In this document: positions 1 through 11,888 of the stretch, piece by piece | How positions within the stretch are numbered: the stretch's first letter is position 1 | How the letters are laid out: each line of letters begins with the position of its first letter | NCBI GenBank assembly: GCA_018340375.1 | Contig: JAFFJZ010000003.1 | Coordinates: forward strand, 26,226,001 to 26,290,000 | DNA length: 64,000 nt | From: Gonatopus flavifemur | Taxonomy: Eukaryota; Arthropoda; Insecta; Hymenoptera; Dryinidae | Direction of reading: 5' to 3' | Translations under genes and position numbers: made by a program | Notes under the pieces: model-generated | Database searches by the model: none | Told to the model about the DNA's origin: nothing | What the model saw: only the letters and a program-made list of their open reading frames with translations

Positions 1-177
1 TTTGAAATTGTTCAAATATTGACTCCGCAAGATGTAAATTTTACAACTGTTTTTTCTGGGTGTAGGATGAGTCATATTTGGAAATAGACTCATACAAAAA
101 TAGAGATGTTTAGGAATAGAGTTATTTGAGAATAGAGAAATAAATAATAAAGTTCTTGTTCCGCCGCATATTTACAC

Positions 178-302
178 ACTGTGGAAATTGTGCGGAGTTT
201 TCCTTCACACCGTTGGTGGATTACGTCCCCTCATCGTGGGGGATTGTTTTTTTGTTTTCGGGGTCTTGAATCCTCTACAAATGGAGGGAAAGTCAACCGA
301 AT
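178..302 (+). repeat. Dispersed repeat, copy 1
   Basis: This stretch matches 29686-29852 over most of its length. Shared blocks include CGTTGGTGGATT, CGTCCCCTCATCGT and TTGAATCCTCT. About 40 bases present in the second copy are missing here. A small open frame runs through it but differs between the copies, so I treat it as non-coding repeat. Confidence 0.6.
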
Positions 303-1306
303 TATGCTGAAAAATTCCCCATCCATAGAGAACTTTGCTGCCACCATTTTTCGGGGGAAAATTCCACAATCATTTCTTACAGTGCACGCTTCTAAATGTT
401 TAAAAAGAGACTACACGATTTAAACGCTCTAAGTGCATCAAAATAAAACACTTGAATTTAGAGTGTAGCCTACACTGAGAATGAGGATGGTTTGATCCAA
501 CCGAGTTTCAGTTTTCTTCGTGTAGAGAACCAATGCAACTGATTTATTACACATTTTTTCATGAACATCAAACATCTTTGCATTAAATCAATGCTCAGAT
601 TTTCTACTTATTTTGCATTGAGAAAAAAGTACCGTTGTAATTATAACTGGTATGATTGAATGAAATCAATCAAACTCCTGATTGCTTTTGATTGAATATT
701 ATTCATAAACAAACAATGATGAATTATTGTAATGAAACGTGTGATCAATTTTTTATTTTATAACAATTAGTATCGAACATTCAATTTTCATGACTGAATA
801 TTTGATTGATATTATTTGAATTATCAAATATTTAATTGATACCCGTATGAAAATTCACCCCATTTTTACCAAAACATGTCATTTTTCCTCTAAAAAATCT
901 GAGAAAACATGAAGCGTTTCAATCCGAATGAAGTGGATTTTCTTGAGGGTAGTATTGACTCACGTTTATGATTGCTGTTACCAAACAAGTCTGAGATCAG
1001 TTTGAGATTTTTTCATCCTCAAAACATGATGAATGAAACTTAAGAAACTGAGGATCCTATTTGAAATGGAAAATTTTCTCCCATATGTGTAATTTGTTTA
1101 AAAATATCAACCTGAAAACTGTTCCCTATTCCTCGTTGTTTGTTGAAACAGAAAATAGATTAAATTATCTATCTGAATATAAAATGCCAAATAAGTTACA
1201 ATAACCTACTTGAATGTAAAATATAACAACAGTATCTTCTATTTATATAGGTTTTTCAAATAGAGCTATTTCAAATAGTTGACATCTCTGCATATTCAAC
1301 CATACT
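303..1306. other. AT-rich DNA, no feature seen
   Basis: Low-complexity AT-rich sequence with many TTGAT/ATCAA words. I see no convincing reading frame, inverted repeat or RNA gene. Confidence 0.5.
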
Positions 1307-1526
1307 CAGATGACATGTAGACTTGTAATAAGCTTGTCAGACTTGTCATACTTGTCATTGATTGCTTTTGGCTTGTTATTGACAATCTTGTCAAAGTAAG
1401 GTTGCGACAACTCTATACTACAAGGGTTTTGTCAGCTTGTACCCTTATCGTGTGTCAACTAGTAACCTTCCGTCAAGCTTATCACAAGTTCACCTGACAA
1501 CATGGCAGCAAGGTTAAACTGCTATA
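1307..1526 (+). repeat. ACAAGCTTGTC-type dispersed repeat, copy 1
   Basis: The unit is rich in CTTGTCA and its complement and ends in a block reading GCAGCAAGGTTAAACTGCTAT-like sequence. Related copies lie at 11231-11371 (same strand) and 19775-19968 (opposite strand). Shared landmarks, in order, are GCTTGTCAGACTTGTCAT, CAACTCT, AAGGGTTTTGT, GTCAACTAG, CAAGCTTRTCACAAG and GACAACATKGCAG. No coding capacity is visible. Confidence 0.65.
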
Positions 1527-3255
1527 TGTTATGGGATTTGATATTTAATCTATTTCTTATGACAATTTATTGTTAATTCATATTGATTTATTATTAGTTA
1601 TAATCATAACTAGATCGTATTCTCAATGTATCAAAGTCATGTTATAATAACACAGGAGAAATAACAAAAAATGATGTCTTCCTCTGGTTCCTGATGTTTG
1701 AGCACTAATTCGAAGTGATTTTGTTGTGCTAAATACGAAATCATTTTTACATAGAATCCACCTAATTGATAAAGTTTACATATAAAAAAATTACAAAAAT
1801 ACAACGATTCCAAGAAATCTGACATTATTTTCGTATCCAGCCCTTCATAATCACTTCGAGTCAGTTCCCAAACTTCAACAATCAAAACAGCTGTCGACCA
1901 GCGTTATCATATTTTGCTTCGAATCTAGGAATTCAGGAAATCAATATTCTTGAAACTTGAGAATTTTCAAAGATTTTCGCGTTATTGTTCAAGTGATACA
2001 TAAGTAATATTAAACGGGATGTAATTTCGTTCGGATCTGTAACGATTTCACAGTATATTTAAGGGATTGATATAATATTTCAACATCAGGATTCAATAAT
2101 ATGTTACTGGAATAATATTTATGCGAGTGATTCCAAAACTTGAAATTCATTTCTTCAACATTACCTGATATCGATGGAAAGATTTTCAAGAAATTAATTA
2201 AATCTCATAATTGCTAGAATAGAATCCACTACAACAATATTTCACACCGAGAAAGAGATCCAGGTATCTGACAGAAAACTAATTTTCTTCAAATAAAAGA
2301 ATCAATTAACATCGCAATGAATTTTAATTCAAGGATATATCAGCGTCAGAACATCATCTGAATTTGTGGTTTAGTTTATTCAAAACTGCTCGGAGATAAT
2401 TGAAACATTTTTTTATAAAGCAGTTTCATGTATCCTGAGTAATTAATGTTCAATGAAATATTTCAATCGTTATGAAGCGTGGAAATCTTATACTCGTTTG
2501 ATGCATTACTGGTTTCAAGGAATTCCACAGAAATAATCTATTTAGTTTCTACAATAATACGTCACCATTCAACTCTCGACTAACAATTCCAGTCATGAAA
2601 TACGCGTAGATTTTATACGAGATGCATAATTTTGTATGAATTCTCACTGAACATTGAACCTTGGAAAGTTGTGACAAGATTTTATGTTTCTCATAAAGAA
2701 ATTTCAAAGACCTATTAATTACAAGACAAAAACCTCATACAGAAACTCATTAAAAGTTAATAGAATTTATTACCCTCTGGTGAAAATCTCATGAATTCTG
2801 CGACAAAAACATATCTACAGCTGATGAGTTATGTTTGTTGCTGTAAGTTTAGATGAAATATTCTCAATTTGAAGCTGAGAAATTTCATAGAATCCTATTT
2901 TTCGTACGAATTTCCCTGGATCCGATCATACTGAAATTTTCCGTATTTTGGGAGAATAAGATACAGTCGGTATGGATCTAGTAAAATCTAGGAAAATACC
3001 GAATTATGATGAAAAGTGGACTGAAATCGTACTGTATGCTTGTGAAATTTTTATCCTTAAAGTATAAAGGAAGATTCCCAATTATTTGGTATTCATTCAG
3101 TACAGAAGATTATACAAACTTTCGAAAACGTAAATTCACAATGAACCTGGAACTAGTAGCCAAAAGCTAACAATCAATTGTTGTAACCCTCGATTGAACT
3201 TGATTCGAATATATTTCGTATCAGAAATTGATTGAGGGGTTTCCAACTATGCCTA
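1527..3255. other. No gene seen
   Basis: AT-rich non-coding DNA. The only open frame here (near 1637-1885, - strand) has no recognisable domain and a composition like its surroundings. Confidence 0.5.
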
Positions 3256-3571
3256 ACAGCAAAATGTGGATTTGGGACGTTTTATGAATGTTCAGGATAT
3301 GTGTTGCTGAATTGTTTATTGGGGCGATTAGTAATCGTATAACATAATGCTTTACTGTTTGAGGCACAAAATCTTGCAACACATTGTTCAGACGATGATT
3401 CCACTTTCGAGGAGTTAATTCGAAAAGATAAATAACGATGATCCATCAAGTTTCAAGAATTTGAATTTTCGTTTCGTATTTATAAACGATTCAAACTTCA
3501 AGAACATTAGAAAATCCCCCCTAAGTTTTATAAACCTTCCATAAACGTTCCAGTGGCAGATTGATATTTCA
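3256..3571. repeat. Composite dispersed repeat with CTAACAGCA end
   Basis: The left end (CCTAACAGCAAAATG) and right end (AAACGTTCCAGTGGC) correspond, inverted, to the ends of the repeats at 16699-16786 and 27905-28010. The middle, about 3320-3510, is related to 55915-56070 through GATTAGTAATCG and GAGTTAATTC plus ATAAATAACGA. This is mobile-element debris rather than one clean element. Confidence 0.5.
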
Positions 3572-5149
3572 ATATTTGATAAAACAAGTTCATCAGAAGT
3601 TATATCAATCGGTCGCTAGCTTCCTCTCCGAAAATCAACTTGGGTCCTACCTGGGATTGCCTAGAAACTGACATGGAAAAGAGTGTGTACCCACGGGTTC
3701 CCAGATATTTCCATGCAGGTTCCTATGGAACCTACCTGGATTTTTTTTGTTGATGGGGTTTTGATTGCTAGTTTTAAATTTATAGGACATAAAACACAAA
3801 TACTCAGGGCATACTTGTATCATAATTTTATTTGATGGAAAGTAATTCAAAAATGACGCAGCTGAGGGATTGAATGATATCCTCAATGTGTCAAAAACCA
3901 TAACAAGTTATGGTATATTGTTTTCTGTGTGTATCTTTTGAGAATCGATAAATATCATATGATCAAGTAATTTCATTTAATACGCTTCGTTTAAATTCCA
4001 ACGAACGACCATATAAAGAAGGTATAACCTTAATTTAGATGCCAAGCCATAGAATCCTCCCCAGAGAAAAAATCCAGTTTATAAACGCGCGTTAACGAGA
4101 CATTACCACACTCGAACGGGTAATATAAATGTGAAAAAAATATCTTGCGTATGCAATTCTAACCAAAGTAACTTACTTTCAACGTGCGGATGTGGTATGA
4201 TATATACACTTTTGTTTCGATGGTCCTCCTCGGGACTGCTTTCCTCTTCTTTGTCTCGTTGATTCAAACTTCTTCTTGAAAGAGCACTTTCATGTTCTTT
4301 TTATTTCTGTGATATATTCTCACAGCGTGGGTCACGATATACACTTATACACTTAATGCAGCACTTCAACACGTACACAAATACACTTCCACTTGGATGA
4401 ACATGATGTTCACAATTGGAGCGCAAATGTGCGCTGCGTTCATTGTCCACAGTTATTCTAATAGCACAATCATCAAAGTCAATACTTTGTTAACGAATGA
4501 ATCAACCCCTCAACGGAGGTCCATGATCGAGGATGCATCATCGATCCCATTCCCAGGGATCTTCCTCGATCAATTTTTCTTTGGAAACGATCCCCACATC
4601 CGCACACTTCACTCGACAACTATCACCTTTCTTTATAGACCCCTCTACTTTATATACAATTTTTATACAATGATTTCACATTGTCACATTGATCGTTTAT
4701 TCGATGATTTGTTCATCATCGTTCCGTTTGAAATTTTCATTCTCTCCTTGTTTTACACAAGAATGTATCTCGAACTGGTATAAATTATTTATAAGAAAGA
4801 AATCTCACGATACTACGATAGTTCAACGACGCTAGTGTTGAAGAAATTTATATATGTCACATCACACGTGCGTGAATTAAAATTACAGCAATGATCGATG
4901 AAACATTGTTTTTGTTTACATCTGTTCGACCGTTATCGTCTCCACACTGTTCACGTCACTTGATTCTCATTGAGAGCTTGTAATTGAAATTTCATCACAA
5001 ATGATTTCGCAAGAAAAATGTATTTTGAGATTTCAACAAAGATCCTAACATCCCTTTGACATTACGATACATGAGAAATAAGATTTCACGACGCACGGAA
5101 AGCGAATCTCATTCAAATCCCCGAGATCGTCTCGAATGAATAGTCTCGG
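3572..5149. other. No gene seen
   Basis: Contains TTATATCAATCGGTCGCTAGC at about 3600-3620, a short relative of the foldbacks in intron 1 of the S11 gene. The open frame at 4397-4783 (128 codons, + strand) has no recognisable domain and was not called. Confidence 0.45.
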
Positions 5150-5700
5150 TAGTGGTGTTTTATTGTGAATTAACTGCACCAACTTTTGGCGCACAAAACT
5201 CTGCTATACGTGTGATTCGAATACAACGTAGAGCAAATGATGTTCATAGAGCGGTTGCACAGGCGCAGAGTTTTTCGAAGGAAGGGTCCGACGTCGCAAC
5301 GTCACAAGCGTAGCGGTATAACGATACGGGGTCGTAAGAGGTGGCAGTGCTATGCTTACGTCGGATGAGAAGATCCCGACATACAACTGTACGTAAACCA
5401 GAAACTCTGTACCACCACCGGCCAACCACCTCCACCGAACGTTGCCGCCGACGCCGTCGTCGCCAGAATTGTGACCCACGGTGGGGTTGGTGAGACCAGA
5501 GGGGTAGCAAAGGTTGAGGGGATGATAGGAGCGTTGGATAGGTAGGCGATACGTAGGTAGTGGTGCCTAGTAGCTCGGTAGAATGAGTAGCGAAGAGGGG
5601 TGGGAGTAAAAAGGGAGTCGAAAGGGTGGCGCAGGCGTTTTGGTGCATCAACGCATTGATCCCTGGAATTCGTGGGGACGAGGACACGAAAGACTACTCT
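5150..5700. promoter_or_regulatory. GC-rich island, possible promoter or first-exon region
   Basis: This is a block with clearly higher GC and frequent CpG (for example GCCGCCGACGCCGTCGTCGCC-like sequence near 5442-5463) in otherwise AT-rich DNA. Two overlapping - strand frames stay open through it, which is expected of high-GC sequence and does not show coding. No TATA box or splice-linked exon could be tied to it. Promoter function is inference only. Confidence 0.25.
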
Positions 5701-5720
5701 ACTACTACTACTACTACTAC
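5700..5720. repeat. (TAC)7 microsatellite
   Basis: Seven perfect TAC units directly beside the GC-rich block. Confidence 0.9.
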
Positions 5721-6675
5721 CTTCCTATACCCTGTGTCCACCTGAAATTGTTCCAGATGATACCATACTCCTATCTCTCTCCATCTCAACCTATTTCCTT
5801 GAATTCACACGCGTGAGAAGGAACCGAAACGTATGGTACGTTTCTTAAAGAACACGAGATACACGATGTCGAAGTTCGAGGACCCAACGTGCGTCTATCG
5901 TTGATCGCGAGAAGAATCAGATGAAGTAAAATGTGATAGCGAAGAAGAGTAAAAGGGTGAAGAGAGGGAAAGAGAGATAAGGCTTATTACCGACGTAACT
6001 CTTCCTCCTCGATATTTTAGGAAGAGAAATAAATCGGTATATTAGTTTTTGGAAATTTATAGCGACTTTAGATTGAATTTACTTGATTTTAGGAAAATAT
6101 CATTCAGAAGAATAAATTTATCTTTCAGCGTTTGCAAATTGAGATACAAAGTACGTGAGCAACAGTTGCGGAAGATTTGTAAGAAATTAAATATCAACGA
6201 TATCGCATGGTTTTGTACATTTACTATAGACTTATTTGATTACAGGTTCACGTGATGCGCCTCATTACGATCTCGTTTAACGGTTGTATTGGAACTGTCA
6301 TCATACGTTTGTTTCAAATAGTTAATGTTATCACACCACGCTATATTTACGATTTGTTTAGAAATATGATTCAATCCGTGTTTCTCTTTCATTATCATGT
6401 TTGCTTTTTTATTTCCAGTATCAACTAATTTCTGTCAGGAGAGTATTGATAACGAAACTCTATATGGTTCTTTGAACATTCAATTATAGAGTTGAGTATA
6501 TTTCATTGTAGATGTGATTATCACGGGGACGTGGGAAAAAATTATTTCAACATTTATTCGACCATGAATACTTTCAGCACAAGCTTGGATCCCCGCATTG
6601 AATGATAGCGAATCATGTGATTTGTTTACTTCGAAAATCAAACCCCAATTAAGAATGGTTTATGTATAAAGCATA

Positions 6676-6982
6676 TACAGAATCTCATGAAAAAACACCC
6701 TACCCTTTCCCAGGGGGTGATTCCAAAAGCAAAAACAAGACATCTTTTCTTTTGAGAGAGAGAGAGAGAGAGCGGTAAAATCTTTAATTTTACAGCTGAC
6801 TTCAACCGATCAGGTGAATGCCACATAAGTACGATCATAGAGTATTTGGGTAATTCATATACTTACTACTTGAATGGTCGACTTACTTTGTTTGTAACTA
6901 ATTATGCTAGAAGAAAGAGTGTTTTGCCGTCGTCTCAAGAATCACCCCTTGAAAGAGGCGAATTATTTTCTGACACCCTGTA
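6676..6982. mobile_element. TA-flanked inverted-repeat element (Tc1/mariner-like MITE)
   Basis: The ends read TACAGAATCTCA and, inverted, TACAGGGTGTCA. The arms share a second block, TTTC-AGGGGTGATTC. A TA dinucleotide flanks each end, as expected of Tc1/mariner integration. About 307 bp, no transposase. A (GA)n run lies inside at 6754-6772. Confidence 0.5.
6754..6772. repeat. (GA)n microsatellite
   Basis: An uninterrupted GA/AG run of 19 bases. Confidence 0.9.
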
Positions 6983-7059
6983 TATTCTCCATATTATTCG
7001 AAGAGGTTTTAATTTATTGAGGTTTGATAATGAGATTCGATTCCCTGAGGGCGTGAGAT

Positions 7060-8273
7060 GATTAAAAATATATTAATCAGAGTGGCCCATTTAAGGGCGT
7101 TTGGTTGACACAAAATTGCTGAACCACTTTTCTAAAGCTTCATGAAGGAAAGAAGTTAGGAAGAATTCTTTTTAGTGGATTAACACAATTTTTTCATACA
7201 CCAAAGAAGATTCATTGAACAAAGTGTACAATAATGTGAATATCAAATGGAGTTGAATATCATATGAAGTATAATTTTTGACCAGATTCAATTAAAAGTG
7301 CGTACAAGGGAAAAATTTTGTGCATTTATAGATCAAATTTTCAATTCAATGTATACTGGTCAATGACTTCCAGAAATGAAATAATGAAATTTTCCAGTAA
7401 AATCTTTTTACAGTGCTCACATTATTACCATTAAGGCCAATCAACTGATTAATCCCTGTGGAGCATATTCTTCTATAAACTCTACAGATTCAGACACCTC
7501 ATTGATAAGTGGATATAATCAATTTTATCTGGTAAGTGCATCTGCTTGATGTATTGAAGAAGATACATCTATTAACGTTCTTACATTCTATTCGTTTCTT
7601 GCCAAGACTAGAAGAAGATATTCGGAAGGTAATTACACTACGTCTAATGATCTTGGCAGGGAGGATTGAATGTTTTTCAAGTTATTGTACGTTTTTCTTC
7701 AAACAAATGTTCTGTTCGACGTAAAACAATGGATTTTCTTCTGTCTGGGATTTTCATGGCAAGTCTGAAATACAATTCATTCAGTGTGTTTGCATAGCTG
7801 AATATCGTCAGTGCCATTTTACTGTAGATTTCCTAGAACGGCAAAATGTGAAAATAGCATTCACTTTTCAACTACATTGATGGATGAAATTTTCAATTTT
7901 TGGTAATTGAATTTTCCAGTTTTGCTATATTATATTACCCATAGTAGTATAATTTGGTGACTGAATGTTCATTCACATGTAATTGAACTATCAAGAAATT
8001 TTTTAAGCATGTCAATGGAAATCGCTTCCATCATCGAAGCTGTCATTGAAGCTCCATGCAGAAATTTCTAACATTGGATATTTTAATGGACTTCAGTAGT
8101 CCTTGCTGAAAATTATTCAATTGTATTTACAAAATACTTGCGCTGATTAGATCTGGTCACATATTTTTAATGAGCGTTTTCGACTAAGGGTTTCCATGAG
8201 CAACAACTGGGGAGACCTGTTAAAATTTGATTCTGGATCCAAATGACCTTGACAGGAAGTCAATTGGCAAATC
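7060..8273. other. No gene seen
   Basis: AT-rich non-coding DNA with short open frames only. The 62-codon frame at 7536-7724 has no recognisable feature. Confidence 0.45.
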
Positions 8274-8467
8274 CACACCGAGAGAAAAATTTGGTTCCCA
8301 TAACCATGTTTTTGACTATGACCATGTCATGTGGTTGTCACAACCAGATTTATGTGATTTTGTTTTGTTTTCCTGGTTATAATCAAATTCTTAGTCCCTG
8401 TAACCATAAATCCTTTACCATGCGAGCATTGTTTCTGTGACCATGTTGCTTTTTTTCTCAGTATGTG
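8274..8467. mobile_element. CAC-ended foldback MITE
   Basis: The left end CACACCGAGAGAAAAA and the inverted right end CACATACTGAGAAAAA frame a body of about 194 bp. The body is repetitive in CCATG/AACCA words (ACCATGT, TAACCAT), so it folds back on itself. The 65-codon frame inside is a by-product of these repeats. Confidence 0.55.
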
Positions 8468-8530
8468 CAGATTGACAAAAATGACAGCTCCTGAGTGCAA
8501 TCATCATACTTGCAAAAAAAATGCCGAAAG

Positions 8531-8802
8531 CCTTGCTGAAAATGCCAAGCAGAAACGGGTAGAAAACTGTTATTATTCAACTGTCATATACGTTAAGTTT
8601 TGAACAGTTCTTGTCTAGAATTGGCGAATTGCAACAATCCTATCAAAAACTGATATCCTACCAGATTTCAACAGGATGTTTCAATTCGTGAACAAATCGG
8701 GTAGACATTTTTTCCAGTTTTTGACCTGATTTCTTGAGACAAAACCCGTTCAAAATCTGATAATAATCTTTTGCCTCGTTCTGTTTGGCATTTCCAGCAG
8801 GA
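8531..8802. mobile_element. Foldback element, CCTGCTGAAAATGCC type
   Basis: The left arm CCTTGCTGAAAATGCCAAGC matches the inverted right arm CCTGCTGGAAATGCCAAAC. A second copy of the same family lies at 39154-39512. Both share ACAGGATGTT and an AAATCGGGT-like block inside. No coding capacity. Confidence 0.6.
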
Positions 8803-8821
8803 AATCGTCTCAATTTCACGG

Positions 8822-9346
8822 GTACACGGAAAGACCGGGCCTATTAATATTTGAAAAAATGACTGTCGATTTAGGGAAAAAGAGGATCGCTGGAAAATAT
8901 CCGTAGTGAGTCTACACGGAAAAAGAAAACACTACTGGTTACTGTGAATGACAGCGATCAGTTGGAAATCAAATGAAAACACGTTTGGATAATGAAGATT
9001 AGCGTGATCACAGTGATAGGTATTGTAATACAATCCGTCAATGCTGACTAGACAGTAATGAGGACTGGAAAACGCAGTACTGCACGGAATGAATTTGAGT
9101 TTCAATGTATTTTTGTGGTTCACAGTAACCATTGCTGTTTTCTTTTTTCCGTGGACCAAAAATTCGTAGCCAAAATATTACCAGTTGATAGTTTCATTGG
9201 TATTTTCCACAATGAAACTATCAACTGTTGATACATCGACTACGGAGTTTTAGTAGACTCACTACGAATATTTTTCAGCGATCCCCGTTTTCCCTCAATT
9301 GACAGTCATTTTTCTAAATATTAATAGACCCGGTCTTTCCGTGTAC
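8822..9346. mobile_element. Long inverted-repeat MITE (family A)
   Basis: Arms of about 95 bp match each other closely. Landmarks in both are ACACGGAAAGACCGGG, CTATTAATATTT, GAAAAATGACTGTC, AGGGAAAA, GGATCGCTG and CGTAGTGAGTCTAC. The outermost CACGG is preceded by TA on the left and followed by TA on the right. The centre (8915-9153) is itself framed by inverted CACGGAAAAAGAAAAC ends. The same outer arms flank the mariner transposase at 11617-13372. Confidence 0.75.
8915..9153. repeat. Inner CACGG-ended inverted repeat of family A
   Basis: The left end CACGGAAAAAGAAAACACTA and the inverted right end CACGGAAAAAAGAAAACAGC each continue into GGTTACTGTG. It is either a nested foldback or the second arm pair of one composite element. 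The matching position in the copy at 11617-13372 favours the second reading. Confidence 0.55.
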
Positions 9347-9355
9347 AATGTTCAG

Positions 9356-9580
9356 CAGTGTTGCCAGAAGGTTACATTTGTTACATTTTACGTAACTTTC
9401 GACCCTCTCATGTAACATGGATGTAAAATTCTATCAAAGGTTGACGTTTAAAACCTCAAACTTCAACGCAAGAATACAAGGCTGAGTATTGCCGCAAAAT
9501 ATCATGTAACTTTTGAACTGGAAATGTAACTTTTTTCTAATCTACATGTAATATTTGATCCAGGTGCTCTGGCAACACTG
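9356..9580. mobile_element. hAT-type MITE with perfect 8-bp target duplication
   Basis: The terminal inverted repeats are perfect: CAGTGTTGCCAGA on the left, its complement on the right. ATGTTCAG occurs directly before (9348-9355) and directly after (9581-9588) the element. An 8-bp duplication and a CAGTG start are hallmarks of hAT elements. Length is 225 bp with no coding capacity, so it is non-autonomous. The perfect duplication suggests a fairly young insertion. Confidence 0.85.
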
Positions 9581-9588
9581 ATGTTCAG

Positions 9589-10650
9589 TGTCAACCCAAT
9601 GAGTACTACTGGCTAGTAGGAGAGTTTCATAGGCACCCCAAGTTCAAACTGATTGACTGAAAAAAACCAAACGTACCCGTAATTCCGAATACTCTTTACT
9701 TTTAGCGTCCCTCCCTCTCCAAATATTGAGGATCAGTGCAGCCGCATCACCCAGGAACCAGCACTGACATATTGAGAATTATTCCAGTTCCTTCAGCTAC
9801 TGTCGAGACTAGGGTTCTAAATTTTCAGGAAGAATAAATTTTTGAAAAAAACCCAAGGAAACAAACGATTTTTTTCCGAAAAAAAACATTTTTAATCAAT
9901 TATGCTGTCAATTTTTTTGTTTTAGCACATTGTGGAAATTTGATTCTTGATTCTCTATTCATACTCGTGGTAGAGTTGCAAACAATTTACGTGCATGATA
10001 TCGCTGAATTTTGGATCGTTTATTGAAATGAAATTTAAAACTACTTTGCAGAATTCATGTTCCCAGATAAAACATGTTATGTAGGAATTGTTTGTATTTT
10101 CAGGTTTTTCAACATCCGATTATTAACTTGTTTCAATAGATGATTCAAATCTCAATGACATACGTGAATTTCTATTGACCGTGATACCTTGGCATATGTC
10201 AGGGGTTATAAACTCAATAGAACACCCTATAGAACTATTTACATTAATATTAAGAAAATACTCAAAAAAACAAGTAGGTTGTATTTTATTTTGATTGATA
10301 AGGATGTAATTAATATATATTACTTGATTCATGTGGAATAAAAAGAATATTTTTCCATGTCCTGAAAATTGATGAAAAATTTCCATTTGTTGATATTTTT
10401 CTTGAAGAAAAATACTTCGGAAAAATTCCCGGAAAAAAAAGTTTTTTCCCGTTTTTTTCATGTTTTCTTCCGGTCATTTTGAATCTTAGTCAAGACATTC
10501 AATTTCCGAAAGAATTGTTGAAAACTGCTGTTGAAAATAATCAAATCATTTTTCTGACAGTATTCAGCGAACACAGAAAATTGTTCGTGACGTCTATGTT
10601 ATATGCATCTTATATTCAATAAGTCATTTCCTACAAACGGATGTGACTGG
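9589..10650. other. No gene seen
   Basis: AT-rich DNA. The 112-codon - strand frame at 10123-10461 is rich in Phe, Ile and Asn, as expected of AAA/TTT runs, and shows no domain. Confidence 0.5.
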
Positions 10651-10789
10651 TAACCCGTACAGCACTACCACCGATCGCCGGACCTTTCTTCGTCGCTTCT
10701 CCGTTCCTCTACCTTGTATTCACGTCTCCCTTTCATCCAGGTCGCATCTCCGTGGAGGTGACGTGGAAGCGGTGGGTGTGCTGCTAGGG
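10651..10789. repeat. GTACAGCAC inverted-repeat element, copy 1
   Basis: The ends GTACAGCACTACCACCG and, inverted, CTAGCAGCACACCCACCG frame a relatively GC-rich body. A shorter relative lies at 14899-14974, sharing CTTGTATYCACGTC and GGAGATGCGACGTG-like sequence in one or other strand. Confidence 0.5.
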
Positions 10790-10803
10790 AAGTGTATCGA
10801 AGT

Positions 10804-11009
10804 CTGACCCTGCACTAGTAGCTGATCCTTCGTGTATGAATTCAATTTAATAAGCAAAAAATTTATCATTTGTCAAATATTTGTTAAAATTCAATTTTCC
10901 AAAACGTCCGGCAAATTGAAGTAGATCCATAGAAATTTGACAAATAATTAATACTTGGCTTATTGAATTGTATCTATTCGTGAAAGGTCAGCTACTAGTA
11001 CAGGGTCAG
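10804..11009. mobile_element. Foldback MITE, CTGACCCTG ends
   Basis: The left arm CTGACCCTGCACTAGTAGCT and the inverted right arm CTGACCCTGTACTAGTAGCT match for more than 20 bases. The match resumes through AATTCAATTTAATAAGC and ATTTGTCAAAT. About 206 bp, non-coding. Confidence 0.7.
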
Positions 11010-11230
11010 GAATCGGTATATCTACCTTAGATGGAGTTAAGGAATTACATCTACGCAAAAATGAGGCTCGCAATTTCAACCCCCACCTTCCCCGGCCCTG
11101 GATTTCATCCCCACGACCCTGCGGTTATATCACGAATTTAATATAAATTTTATATAATATACATGAACCACATATTATGAAGTTATTGTTGTTGTTGTTG
11201 TTATTCTTTTTCATGAAATTCTGAGTGATT

Positions 11231-11371
11231 TTGACTCGTAATCAACAGCCTTGTCAGTGCAAGGTTGCTACAACTGTGCTGCAAGGGTTTTGTAAGCTTG
11301 TATAACTACGAAGCTCATGTCGAGTTTATCACAAGCTTGTCTGACAACATTGCAGCAAGGCTTAATTGCTA
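11231..11371 (+). repeat. ACAAGCTTGTC-type dispersed repeat, copy 2
   Basis: A shorter relative of 1307-1526. It keeps AAGGGTTTTGT, TATCACAAGCTTGTCTGACA, ACATTGCAGCAAGG and the terminal TTGCTAT. Confidence 0.6.
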
Positions 11372-11888
11372 TCTGAATGGTTCATATTTGAATCTCTAAC
11401 TGCATACAAGAGCGTACTTGTCATTGAACACGTGGATGCTTTCAGAGTCCATTAACATTTCCAACAGCATCTCCAGCCCATATAATCCGATTTCATAAAT
11501 GAATTTTTTTTCAAAACATGGATCACAGATCAATTTTCTCACGCTTGATGACACTATGTACATTGAACGTGAGTTCTTATGAATTCCAGAATGATTCTTA
11601 TGCATGTTGAATTTTACACGCAAAGACAGAGGTTATTCATATTTAGAAAAATCATTGACAGTTTAGAGAAAAAGAGTACCGCTGAAGAATATTCTTAGTG
11701 CACGGAGAGAATTAAATAGTAATGATTCCGATGGGAAATTTTCAAAGGAGAATACATCGTAACGTTTACGATGTTTCGTAGTGCTGACTACCTCGAAAAC
11801 AAGCGATGCCTACGTTTTATGCGATTTTTCGTGATAGCAACTCAATCAGCGGCAAGTTCACATCGCAATATTTATTATTCATCAGGTG

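Noticed and set aside
4397..4783. 128-codon + strand frame
   Set aside because: No recognisable domain, no linked exon, Phe/Ile-rich composition like random AT-rich frames.
5204..5687. Two overlapping - strand frames of 91 and 147 codons
   Set aside because: They overlap in different frames through a GC-rich block. Neither shows a domain, and the Arg/Ser/Pro bias reflects base composition.
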